Origin: Flavimaricola sp.
Lineage (GTDB): Bacteria; Pseudomonadota; Alphaproteobacteria; Rhodobacterales; Rhodobacteraceae
Direction of reading: 5' to 3'
Assembly (NCBI GenBank): GCA_029255105.1
Contig: JAQWWH010000040.1
Span: 1 to 54,426 of the forward strand
Length of the DNA stretch: 54,426 bases
Shown here: positions 18,316-25,402 of the stretch, piece after piece
Numbering within the stretch: the first letter of the stretch is position 1
Layout of the letters: each line of letters opens with the position of its first letter
Notes under the pieces: model-generated
What the model saw: only the letters and a program-made list of their open reading frames with translations
What the model was told of the DNA's origin: nothing
Databases searched by the model: none
Program-made: the position numbers and the translations under genes

Positions 18316-19218
18316 ATGGATGCCTGGATCCCCATCACCATTCTGGCCGCAGCCGCCCAGACCCTGCGCTTTGTCCTGCAAAAGCAGCTCAAGGGCGTGG
18401 GCCTGTCGACGGCGGGGGCGACCTTTGCGCGGTTTGTCTATTCCGCCCCTCTCGCCGCCCTTATGGCGCTGGCCTACTCAGGGGCAAGCGGGCAGAGCCT
18501 GCCGCAGATCCCGCCGGTCTTCTGGGCCTATGCCCTGAGCGGCGGCCTTACCCAGATCCTGGCGACAATGTGTGTCGTGGCGCTGTTTTCGCACCGGCAT
18601 TTCGCCGTCGGCATCACCTTCAAGAAGACCGAAGTGCTGCTCAGCGTCCTGGTCGGCCTTGTCGTTCTGGGCGAAGGGGTGTCCGGGCTTGGACTGGCGG
18701 CCATCCTTGTCGGCCTTGGGGGGGTTCTGCTTCTGTCGGACCCGCCGGGCGGGGACGGGGCGTGGCACCACCGGATCTGGAACCGGGCGGCGGGGCTTGG
18801 GCTGGCCTCTGGCCTGTTCTTTGCTATTTCTGGGGTTGGTTATCGCGGCGCGTCGCTGTCTTTGGCCTCCGGCGACACGTTTCAAAGGGCTGTAGTGACG
18901 CTGGCCTGCGTGACGGCGGCACAGGTTCTGGCGATGACCTTCTGGCTGCTCTGGCGGGAGCGGGGTGAGATCACGAGGGTCTTGTCGGCCTGGCGGGTTG
19001 CGGCCGGGGTCGGACTGGCCAGCCTGGTGGGATCAACCTGCTGGTTCATCGCCTTTACCCTGCAGACGGTCGCCTATGTGAACGCACTGGGCCAGATCGA
19101 ACTGGTGTTTTCCCTGATCGCAGGTGTGCTGATCTTTGGCGAACGCCTCGCACGGCGCGAATGGCAGGGGATGGCGCTTTTGGGGGCCAGCGTGCTGGGA
19201 CTGGTTCTATTTGCCTGA
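18316..19218 (+). CDS. EamA (DMT superfamily) transporter
   Basis: 300 residues with ten predicted membrane helices in two repeated halves, typical of drug/metabolite exporters of the inner membrane. The second half ends FSLIAGVLIFGERLARREW, the characteristic EamA segment, and the first half has a comparable TEVLLSVLVGLVVLGEG. Substrate unknown. Starts 24 bases after the desaturase, perhaps in the same operon. A copy of the CCTCCGGCGGG-type motif follows the stop. Confidence 0.85.
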   Translation: MDAWIPITILAAAAQTLRFVLQKQLKGVGLSTAGATFARFVYSAPLAALMALAYSGASGQSLPQIPPVFWAYALSGGLTQILATMCVVALFSHRHFAVGITFKKTEVLLSVLVGLVVLGEGVSGLGLAAILVGLGGVLLLSDPPGGDGAWHHRIWNRAAGLGLASGLFFAISGVGYRGASLSLASGDTFQRAVVTLACVTAAQVLAMTFWLLWRERGEITRVLSAWRVAAGVGLASLVGSTCWFIAFTLQTVAYVNALGQIELVFSLIAGVLIFGERLARREWQGMALLGASVLGLVLFA

Positions 19219-19244
19219 CGGCAGCGCTGTCGTCTGGGTCGGAT

Positions 19245-19271
19245 GCCTCCGGCGGGAATATTTATTGCAAG
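19245..19271 (+). repeat. copy of CCTCCGGCGGG-type intergenic motif
   Basis: GCCTCCGGCGGGAATATTTA followed by TTGCAAG, between the converging transporter and Nudix genes. It matches the right arm of the inverted repeat at 42573-42606 read on the minus strand. Confidence 0.7.
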
Positions 19272-19288
19272 AAAAAGCGCAAGGCGCC

Positions 19289-19978
19289 TCAGAGAGAGCC
19301 AAGCGGGCTTTGTCCGCCAAGGCGGGAGACCAACAGCGCCTCGTCATCGTTGCGGAAGTAGGGGACGAGGGCTGGCGGGCCGGGAACGTCGAGCCGGGCG
19401 GCAAGCTCTGCCAGAACCACCTCGGTTATGAAGGGCAGGTCAAAGCTGCGGGCCTTGTCGATGGGCACCCATTGCAGGTGGCTGAGTTCGTCGGCCGCGC
19501 GGCTGAAGTCATCAGGATCAGAGGCGAGCTGGTCGGCCTCCGCCATCAGGAACCGGGCATCGAACCGGCGCGGCCGCCCCGGCGGGGTGACGGCGCGGAA
19601 GATGAAGGTCAGCCCCGAGGCATCAGGTCGATGCCCGGTAGCGGCAAACTCCGACCAGTCGGGCGGGGCATCGTGCCAGTCTGAAGGCTGGCCAAGGATC
19701 TGCCCGGTTTCTTCCCACAGTTCCCGGATCGCAGCAGCGGCCAGCGTATCCGGTGTCCGCAGGCTGTTTTCGGCCAGCCGCGCGGCACAGGGATGGGGGA
19801 GCGGGCCTGCCAGCGGGATGCTGGCATCGCCGTCATCGACCGCGCCACCCGGAAAGACGAACTTCATCGGCATGAAGGCGGCTTTCGCCCCGCGTTGCCC
19901 CATCAAGATTGCGGGGGCCGTTGTCCGATTGCGCAACACCACGATGGTCGCGGCATCGCGAAGGGCCGACTTGTCCAT
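19289..19978 (-). CDS. Nudix hydrolase with an insertion in the Nudix box
   Basis: 229 residues. The Nudix elements are FPGGAVDDGD at 42-51 and RELWEETG at 85-92. In the classic box the glycine and RE are separated by about 14 residues; here about 35 lie between them. This split arrangement is known from NUDT19-type enzymes, some of which cleave CoA or acyl-CoA; a CoA diphosphatase role is possible but not proven. The ATG is preceded by GGGAGG. The gene lies 22 bases before the DUF983 gene's end on the same strand, so DUF983 and this gene may be co-transcribed. Confidence 0.85.
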   Translation of the reverse strand: MDKSALRDAATIVVLRNRTTAPAILMGQRGAKAAFMPMKFVFPGGAVDDGDASIPLAGPLPHPCAARLAENSLRTPDTLAAAAIRELWEETGQILGQPSDWHDAPPDWSEFAATGHRPDASGLTFIFRAVTPPGRPRRFDARFLMAEADQLASDPDDFSRAADELSHLQWVPIDKARSFDLPFITEVVLAELAARLDVPGPPALVPYFRNDDEALLVSRLGGQSPLGSL

Positions 19979-20000
19979 AAGGCGCCCTCCCTTTCTGTAC

Positions 20001-20393
20001 CTAGTCGGAATGACCGAACCCGTGCATCCGTCGCGCCCATTGGATTGCCACGACGACGCCCTTCAGCCGGGGCAGAAGATAGAGCGACAGGGCGACGGTG
20101 CCCAAGGTGAACACAGAGGCAAGGACCATGGGTTCGGGTCGGTATGTCTCGAACACGAACAGGATGAGGGGGGCCATCAGGTGCCCGACGAACAGGATCG
20201 TGAGATAGGCAGGGCCATCGTCAGCCCGGTGATGGGACAAGACCTGTCCGCAGGCAGGGCATTCATCGACGACCTTGAGATAGCCGTCAAACAGGTGTCC
20301 TTCGCCACATTTGGGGCATTTGCGCCGAAACCCGTTGATCATGGCGGGTCGGGTCGGGCGGTCGATTTCGGTCACTGTCGCAGTCTGTGTCAT
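20001..20393 (-). CDS. DUF983 zinc-ribbon membrane protein
   Basis: 130 residues. A zinc ribbon with C26, C29, C45 and C48 (CPKCGEGHLF and CPACG) is followed by two membrane helices (about 64-80 and 87-108). This is the DUF983 architecture common in alphaproteobacteria; function unknown. ATG 20393 has GAGGAT 6 bases upstream. The frame stays open for another 216 codons upstream across the EF-hand gene, but that part is antisense readthrough. Divergent from the EF-hand gene with a 208-base gap in which I see no firm promoter. Confidence 0.85.
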   Translation of the reverse strand: MTQTATVTEIDRPTRPAMINGFRRKCPKCGEGHLFDGYLKVVDECPACGQVLSHHRADDGPAYLTILFVGHLMAPLILFVFETYRPEPMVLASVFTLGTVALSLYLLPRLKGVVVAIQWARRMHGFGHSD

Positions 20394-20601
20394 GTCGTAT
20401 CCTCGCGTTGACCCACACATGCGCCTTTTGGGATGGGTTGAAAAGCCCGGAAGGGCAGGTTGCGGCCTGATGTCACCCGCATACCCGTCATGCACGAAAA
20501 AAGCGGTGCGTGCGCGACGGAACTTTGCCTGACCGTCGTTCAAGGAGGGACTCGGGTAAAGAAGCCCGAGGTTCTTGGAAGACGAATTGAGGATGATACT
20601 G

Positions 20602-21159
20602 ATGAGAACCGCACTTTTGACGACAGCCATTGCGGCTGCTTTGGTTGTGACCCAGGTGTCGGCACAGGGGATGGACGACAGGTCCGGCCCGCGTGGACCG
20701 ATGGCGAGCTTTGCCGAACTGAATGCCGATGGCGACGGCAACCTGACCCTCGACGAAATGAGTGCAGCCGGTGCGGCTCGGTTTGCGATGGCCGACACCG
20801 ATGGTGATGGCGGTCTGTCTGTTGCTGAACTGACGGCCCAGGCCGAAGAGGGTATGCTGCAGCGTATGGCCGACCGTGTTGCGTCGATGCTTGACCGTCG
20901 CGACAGCAATGGCGACGGCCTGTTGCAGCCCGATGAAATGATGGGGCGTGGCCCGGGCCCCGAGCGCATGTTTGACCGGTTGGATGCCGACGACGATGGT
21001 GTCGTGACACAAGCCGAATTCGACAGCATGCAGGCCCGCATGCAAGACCGTCGCGCCGACCGTGGCGAGGGGGGCGAGCGTGGAGATCATGGCGAGCGTG
21101 GCGACCACGGCCAACATGGTCACCATGGCAACCACCACGGGCCTCGTGACCGGGGCTGA
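20602..21159 (+). CDS. exported EF-hand protein with His/Asp/Gly-rich tail
   Basis: 185 residues. Residues 1-22 are a signal peptide. Four EF-hand loops follow: 41-52 (NADGDGNLTLDE), 65-76 (DTDGDGGLSVAE), 101-112 (DSNGDGLLQPDE) and 128-139 (DADDDGVVTQAE), all with good calcium-ligand patterns. Residues 153-185 are rich in His, Asp, Gly and Arg with repeats of GERGDHG, likely binding transition metals. Start ATG 20602 has TGAGGA 8 bases upstream; ATG 20593 is an alternative. It precedes the ECF sigma gene by about 86 bases on the same strand, so it may be a calcium/metal buffer under the same control (inference). Confidence 0.85.
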   Translation: MRTALLTTAIAAALVVTQVSAQGMDDRSGPRGPMASFAELNADGDGNLTLDEMSAAGAARFAMADTDGDGGLSVAELTAQAEEGMLQRMADRVASMLDRRDSNGDGLLQPDEMMGRGPGPERMFDRLDADDDGVVTQAEFDSMQARMQDRRADRGEGGERGDHGERGDHGQHGHHGNHHGPRDRG

Positions 21160-21245
21160 CACGCCCGACAAGAGCTAGGGTGGGCCGGTCCGTTGGCCTG
21201 GTCGACGATGGACGCCGCCCCGGTAGGGAGCTACGACGGTCTACA

Positions 21246-21854
21246 ATGGATATGGTGGCACAACAGCAAGGGTCGCGACCTGTCGACATAGGGCCCGATC
21301 CCGACGGGGCCCTGCTGGTCGCCTTTGCCAATGGCGATCCGGAGGCCGCCCGCCTGCTGACTGGCAGGCTGGCGCCAAAGGTCCTGGGACAGGCCATGCG
21401 CATGCTCACCGACCGGGCTGAGGCCGAAGACGTTACCCAGGAGGCGATGGTCCGGTTGTGGCGGATCGCACCGGACTGGCGTCAGGGCGAGGCCAGGGTT
21501 TCAACCTGGTTGTACCGGGTGACGGCCAACCTGTGCACGGACCGGCTGCGCCGGAGGCGTCAGACCGTGTCCCTCGACGGGGTGACCGACCCAGCGGACG
21601 GCGCGGCCTCGGTGGCCGATCAGATGCAGGGGCAGGCCCGGATGTCGGCCTTGTCGGCCGCGCTGGCCGCGCTGCCGGACCGGCAGGCACAGGCAGTTGC
21701 CCTTCGGCATCTGGAGGGTCTGGCGAATCCAGAGATCGCGGAGATCATGGACATAAGCGTCGAGGCGGTCGAAAGTCTGACCGCCCGCGGAAAAAGGGCG
21801 TTGGCGGCCATTCTGGCGGGGCGCAAAGCAGAATTGGGGTATGAAGATGAGTGA
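21246..21854 (+). CDS. ECF-type RNA polymerase sigma factor
   Basis: 202 residues. Region 2 is visible as RAEAEDVTQEAMVRLWRIAPDW followed by STWLYRVTANLCTDRLRRRR, and region 4 as ALAALPDRQAQAVALRHLEG with the helix-turn-helix NPEIAEIMDISVEAVESLTARG (about 153-193). This is the compact sigma-2/sigma-4 layout of extracytoplasmic-function factors. The start is uncertain: ATG 21246 and 21252 have no good ribosome site, and the frame opens at GTG 21180. Its stop lies inside the next gene, a small membrane protein, then a Metal_resist protein, the usual arrangement for a sensor-controlled sigma. Confidence 0.9.
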   Translation: MDMVAQQQGSRPVDIGPDPDGALLVAFANGDPEAARLLTGRLAPKVLGQAMRMLTDRAEAEDVTQEAMVRLWRIAPDWRQGEARVSTWLYRVTANLCTDRLRRRRQTVSLDGVTDPADGAASVADQMQGQARMSALSAALAALPDRQAQAVALRHLEGLANPEIAEIMDISVEAVESLTARGKRALAAILAGRKAELGYEDE

Positions 21855-22224
21855 CCCGACTATGGACAAGCACCTTGCTGCAGACATGGCGGCCTTGGAC
21901 GCCCTCATGGCCGAGGTCGCGGCGAGCCCCGTCGAGGCGCCGGGCGACGACCTTATGGCGCGGATCCTTGCGGATGCCGGTGCGGCCCAGGCCGATACCG
22001 TCGCGGCCCCGGCCTCTGCCCCCGTGACTCCGGCCTGGCGTGGCTGGCTTGACGCCTTGGGTGGCTGGCCGACGTTGGGTGGGCTGACTGCCGCGGCCGT
22101 GACGGGCCTCTGGATCGGGGTCGCCCCGCCGGCGGCTGTCGATGATCTGGTCGCGAGCGTCCTGGGTGAAACCGTGTCTCTGGATCTGGCCGGACTGGGC
22201 GATACTTTTGAATTGGAGGGCTAG
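21841..22224 (+). CDS. small single-pass membrane protein, putative anti-sigma factor
   Basis: 127 residues, overlapping the sigma gene by 14 bases. The first 65 residues are soluble and Ala/Asp/Glu-rich with no zinc-binding HxxxCxxC motif; a membrane helix lies at about 78-97 (LGGLTAAAVTGLWIGVAPP) and a short tail follows. Gene position, overlap and topology (N-terminus inside, one helix) fit an anti-sigma factor that holds the ECF sigma at the membrane, but no known anti-sigma domain is evident. ATG 21847 is an alternative start. Confidence 0.7.
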   Translation: MKMSDPTMDKHLAADMAALDALMAEVAASPVEAPGDDLMARILADAGAAQADTVAAPASAPVTPAWRGWLDALGGWPTLGGLTAAAVTGLWIGVAPPAAVDDLVASVLGETVSLDLAGLGDTFELEG

Positions 22225-22227
22225 GGG

Positions 22228-22719
22228 ATGCCGCAGGAACCAAAGGCGGCTGGCCCGTCGTCCAGAGGATTACGCCTCGCTCTAGTAGCGTCGCTGGCCC
22301 TTAACCTTCTGTTTGTCGGTCTTGCCGTCGGAGCGGCCTTTAACTGGCGTTCCGGCGGCGGGCCCCCGCGCAGCTTTGACCTGTCCGTCGGTCCTTTGGG
22401 CCGGGCATTGGAGCCTGAGGACCGTCGGGCCATCGCAGAGGCCCTGCGTGACCGGGCCCGGATCCGGCCGCCCAGCCGTTCCGACCGTGAAGCCATGGCG
22501 CGGGAGGTGGTCCAGTTGCTGCGAGAGGAGCCCTTTGACCTCGACCGTTTTGCGGATCTGCTCAGCACGCAGCGGAGCCTTGGACAAGAGGTTCAGGCGG
22601 CGGCACAGACGGTCTTTGTTGCGCGTATCGCGGGACTGTCCGCCCAGGAGCGCGCCGATTTCGCGGACCGGGTCGAACGGCAATTGGGCAGTGACGGTCA
22701 TGAGGATCGTCGAAACTGA
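22228..22719 (+). CDS. periplasmic heavy-metal sensor (Metal_resist / CnrX-Spy-like)
   Basis: 163 residues. One N-terminal membrane anchor (about 16-38) is followed by a helical, charged periplasmic domain with repeated helices RRAIAEALRDRARIRPP and AREVVQLLREEPFDLDRFADLL, ending AQERADFADRVERQL, as in the Metal_resist family that includes CnrX and relatives of Spy/CpxP. In cnr-type systems such a protein senses metal and frees the sigma factor through its membrane partner; the gene order sigma, membrane protein, sensor fits this. Only 3 bases separate it from the preceding gene, and GGAGG lies at that gene's end. Confidence 0.82.
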   Translation: MPQEPKAAGPSSRGLRLALVASLALNLLFVGLAVGAAFNWRSGGGPPRSFDLSVGPLGRALEPEDRRAIAEALRDRARIRPPSRSDREAMAREVVQLLREEPFDLDRFADLLSTQRSLGQEVQAAAQTVFVARIAGLSAQERADFADRVERQLGSDGHEDRRN

Positions 22720-22778
22720 AAGGCAGGCGGCCGGTTCAAGAGTGTGCGGGCCTCTTTCGCGAGCCCGACCCTCCTCGG

Positions 22779-24233
22779 TCAGGCGGCAGAACTGCTGAGC
22801 GTGACCTGATTTCGCCCCGCGGTCTTGGCTGCATATAGTGCTGCGTCCGCGCGGTCATAGAGGGCCCTGATTCCGGCCTCGGTCTGACAATCGCCACTGC
22901 CGATCGCCACGCCGACTGAGAGCGTGACCTCGACTGCGGAAGTGCTGTTCGGATCGGTGGCAAACCGCGCGTCGGCAAGGTCGAAGCCTTTGCTGGCAAC
23001 CGTTTGCCGCAAGCGTTCGGCCGTCACGCGGGCCTCGTCCAGTGTACTGTCGCGCAGGACCACCAGGAACTCTTCGCCGCCAATCCTGGCGACAAAGTCG
23101 TCTGCCCGCATTTCGGCTTTCAGCCGGTCGGCCACCCCGACCAGAACGCTGTCCCCGGCGGCGTGCCCGTAGGTGTCGTTGATGGCCTTGAAGTGGTCGA
23201 TGTCCAGGATCATCGCGGCAAATGTCCCCTGTCTGCGCACGGCTGCCCTCGCGACGATGGAAATCTCGGACAGGGCGTAGCGGCGGTTGAAAAGCCCTGT
23301 CAGCGGGTCGGTTATAGCCGCCTCCAACCCGTTGCGCACGTTTTCCCGCAGCCTGTCAGAGGCCGCCTTTTGCCGCAAGAGCGCGTCAATCCGGTAGTCC
23401 AACTCTGCCGCGCTGATCGTTTCGCTGACCAGATCATTTGCACCAAGGTCGAGTGCCAGGACAGCAAGATCATTGGCACCGGGCGGCAGAATCACAAGCT
23501 GGGCTGCGTGGCGGATGTCGGATTGGCTGCGCAGGTCGGCCAGCAGGCGGAACAGATCGCCCGGGCCAACCCCGCCACCGGCGGAATCGATCACGAAAAG
23601 ATCGGGTGCGCGGCTGGACTGGATCGGGGGCAACCGGGTCGGTGACGGGTGGACCTGACATTGAATGCCGCGGTCCTTGAGCCGCTGGCATATCGGCGCA
23701 AGCCGATCCGCCCGCTGGGTCAGGACAGACACAAGCGAGGGGGTGGCCACATAGGGCGCACTTTCTTCGGCAAAGCTGAAGGCGACAGCCGGGCCGGTTT
23801 CGGGACAAAGCTCTGACTGAGCATCGCGCGCGCGCAAGACACTCCGGATCCGGGCGAGCAACCGTGCCGGGTTTGCCGGCTTTTCAAAGATGTCGACGGC
23901 CCCCGCCTGAAGGATGGAAACCCGCGCCGCGCTTCCGACGTCCTTCACAAGGGCGATCACCGGGATCATGCCCGCAGGTTCTGGACCAAGCGGGCCACGC
24001 AGACTGCCCGCACGAGGAACAACTCGTGTCAGGCTGCTGCACAGGGCGAGTGACGCGGCCAGCGTGGAGCTGAAATCCATCAGGATCACATCGGGCCTGA
24101 ACTCGGCAATCCGGGCCTGGAGTTCGGTGGCCGAGTTGACACCGGAAACCTTGTACCGGGCCGCCTCAAGCATGCTACGGATCAGGATCCTGTTGGTGGC
24201 GATCGGCTCGACAATCAGAATGCGGCCCGACAT
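22779..24233 (-). CDS. pleD: PleD-like response regulator with GGDEF domain (diguanylate cyclase)
   Basis: 484 residues: receiver 1 (about 4-120), degenerate receiver 2 (about 155-290) and a GGDEF domain (about 315-480). The active-site motif GGEEF starts at residue 385 and the inhibitory RxxD site is R376-D379, so c-di-GMP synthesis with product feedback is expected. In receiver 1 the phospho-acceptor aspartate (DVILMDF) and lysine (FEKP) are kept, but the usual acidic pair near the N-terminus is EP (ILIVEPIATN) in place of DD. c-di-GMP from PleD-type proteins controls the motile-to-sessile switch. Divergent from DUF3572. Confidence 0.9.
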   Translation of the reverse strand: MSGRILIVEPIATNRILIRSMLEAARYKVSGVNSATELQARIAEFRPDVILMDFSSTLAASLALCSSLTRVVPRAGSLRGPLGPEPAGMIPVIALVKDVGSAARVSILQAGAVDIFEKPANPARLLARIRSVLRARDAQSELCPETGPAVAFSFAEESAPYVATPSLVSVLTQRADRLAPICQRLKDRGIQCQVHPSPTRLPPIQSSRAPDLFVIDSAGGGVGPGDLFRLLADLRSQSDIRHAAQLVILPPGANDLAVLALDLGANDLVSETISAAELDYRIDALLRQKAASDRLRENVRNGLEAAITDPLTGLFNRRYALSEISIVARAAVRRQGTFAAMILDIDHFKAINDTYGHAAGDSVLVGVADRLKAEMRADDFVARIGGEEFLVVLRDSTLDEARVTAERLRQTVASKGFDLADARFATDPNSTSAVEVTLSVGVAIGSGDCQTEAGIRALYDRADAALYAAKTAGRNQVTLSSSAA

Positions 24234-24325
24234 TGTGAAACCTTTCCTCGGGCTCTATGCCCGTCCTTGCCTGACAGTTGCTCGGGAATGGTTAAGAAAC
24301 AGTTTCATGAAACCGGAGGTTTTGA

Positions 24326-24604
24326 ATGGAATCCAACAGAGCCGAGATGATCGCCCTCCAGGCCCTTGGGTGGCTGGCCGCGAATGACGACCTCTGGCCC
24401 ACCTTCCTGGGGTCGACAGGCGCCGCCGCCGAGGATGTGCGGGACCGGGCTGCTGATCCGGCGTTCCTCGCCTCTGTTCTGGAATTCCTGACCATGAACG
24501 ACGAATGGGTCGTCGCCTTCTGCGATACAGCCAACATTGCCTATGACACACCGCTTCGGGCCCGCTATGCCTTGCCTGGTGCGGAAAAGGTGGAATGGAC
24601 CTGA
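24326..24604 (+). CDS. DUF3572 protein
   Basis: 92 residues, soluble and mostly helical, with the family pattern ALQALGWLAANDDLWPTFLG near the start and VLEFLTMNDEWVVAFCD in the middle. DUF3572 is an alphaproteobacterial family of unknown function often found beside pleD-type genes, as here. ATG 24326 has GGAGG about 9 bases upstream. The HAD phosphatase begins one base after its stop, so the two are probably co-transcribed. Confidence 0.85.
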   Translation: MESNRAEMIALQALGWLAANDDLWPTFLGSTGAAAEDVRDRAADPAFLASVLEFLTMNDEWVVAFCDTANIAYDTPLRARYALPGAEKVEWT

Positions 24605-24605
24605 A

Positions 24606-25310
24606 ATGGCGATGCATGTTGGGCCGGTAAACGGCATCCTGTTCGACAAGGACGGAACGCTGTTTGATTTTCATGCCACCTGGGGGGCCTGGTCAGCCGG
24701 TTTTCTGGAGGCAGAGGCGGGCGGTGATCCGGTCCTCAAGGCGGAATTGGCCGAAATCATTGGCTATGACCTTGATCAGATGCGGTTTCGTCCCGAAAGC
24801 GTTGTCATCGCCAATACGGCCGAGGTCGTGGCCGACCTCATCCTGCCAGTGCTGCCGCCACAGTCCAAGGCCGTTCTCATCGACCGGATGAACGCCCGCG
24901 CCGCGACGGCCCCCCAGATCGAGGCGGCGCCCCTTCGGCCCCTGCTTGAGGGGTTTCGCGCCCGTGGCCTTTGCCTTGGCGTCGCCACCAATGACGCCGA
25001 GGCCCCGGCGCGCGCCCATCTTGGAACCGCTGGCGTCACCGGGCTTTTTGATTTCATCGCAGGCTTTGACAGCGGTCACGGGGCCAAGCCCGCACCAGGC
25101 CAGTTGCTCGCCTTTGCCAATGCCTGCGATCTCGATCCGCAGACCTGTGTGATGGTCGGTGACAGCCTGCACGACCTGCACGCGGCGCGGGCGGCGGGGA
25201 TGCTGGCCGTGGCCGTCCTGACCGGTGTCGCGACCCATGATGATCTGGCGGAGGCGGCGGATGTGGTCCTGCCGTCGATTGCCGATCTGCCAAATTGGCT
25301 GGGGCACTAG
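24606..25310 (+). CDS. HAD-superfamily hydrolase (phosphoglycolate phosphatase-like)
   Basis: 234 residues with the four HAD motifs: nucleophile D14 and D16 in ILFDKDGTLFDF, the T/S in VATNDAEAP (motif II), K in SGHGAKPAPGQL (motif III) and the acidic pair in MVGDSLHDLHAA (motif IV). The helical cap between residues 20 and 95 is of the C1 type seen in Gph and related phosphatases. Substrate cannot be assigned. ATG 24606 follows the DUF3572 stop by one base; a longer frame from 24537 overlaps that gene without family similarity. Confidence 0.88.
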   Translation: MAMHVGPVNGILFDKDGTLFDFHATWGAWSAGFLEAEAGGDPVLKAELAEIIGYDLDQMRFRPESVVIANTAEVVADLILPVLPPQSKAVLIDRMNARAATAPQIEAAPLRPLLEGFRARGLCLGVATNDAEAPARAHLGTAGVTGLFDFIAGFDSGHGAKPAPGQLLAFANACDLDPQTCVMVGDSLHDLHAARAAGMLAVAVLTGVATHDDLAEAADVVLPSIADLPNWLGH

Positions 25311-25402
25311 GAAAGATCAAAAGCGACGCGGGCTGTCGCTGATGTTTTGGCAAGGCGTTCGGGGCCTTGGCAGTGTCGGCATCAGAGCAAGGAGCCCATG
25401 CC

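Noticed and set aside
20519-20540. GGAAC...CGTCGTT as an ECF promoter before the EF-hand gene
   Set aside because: Only 10 bases separate the two elements, too few for the usual 16-17.
20394-21041. In-frame N-terminal extension of the DUF983 protein
   Set aside because: It runs antisense through the EF-hand gene, lacks similarity to DUF983 members, and ATG 20393 has a good ribosome site.
22747-22767. CGGGC/GCCCG hairpin as a firm terminator between the Metal_resist and pleD genes
   Set aside because: Short stem, 11-base loop and no T-run on either strand.
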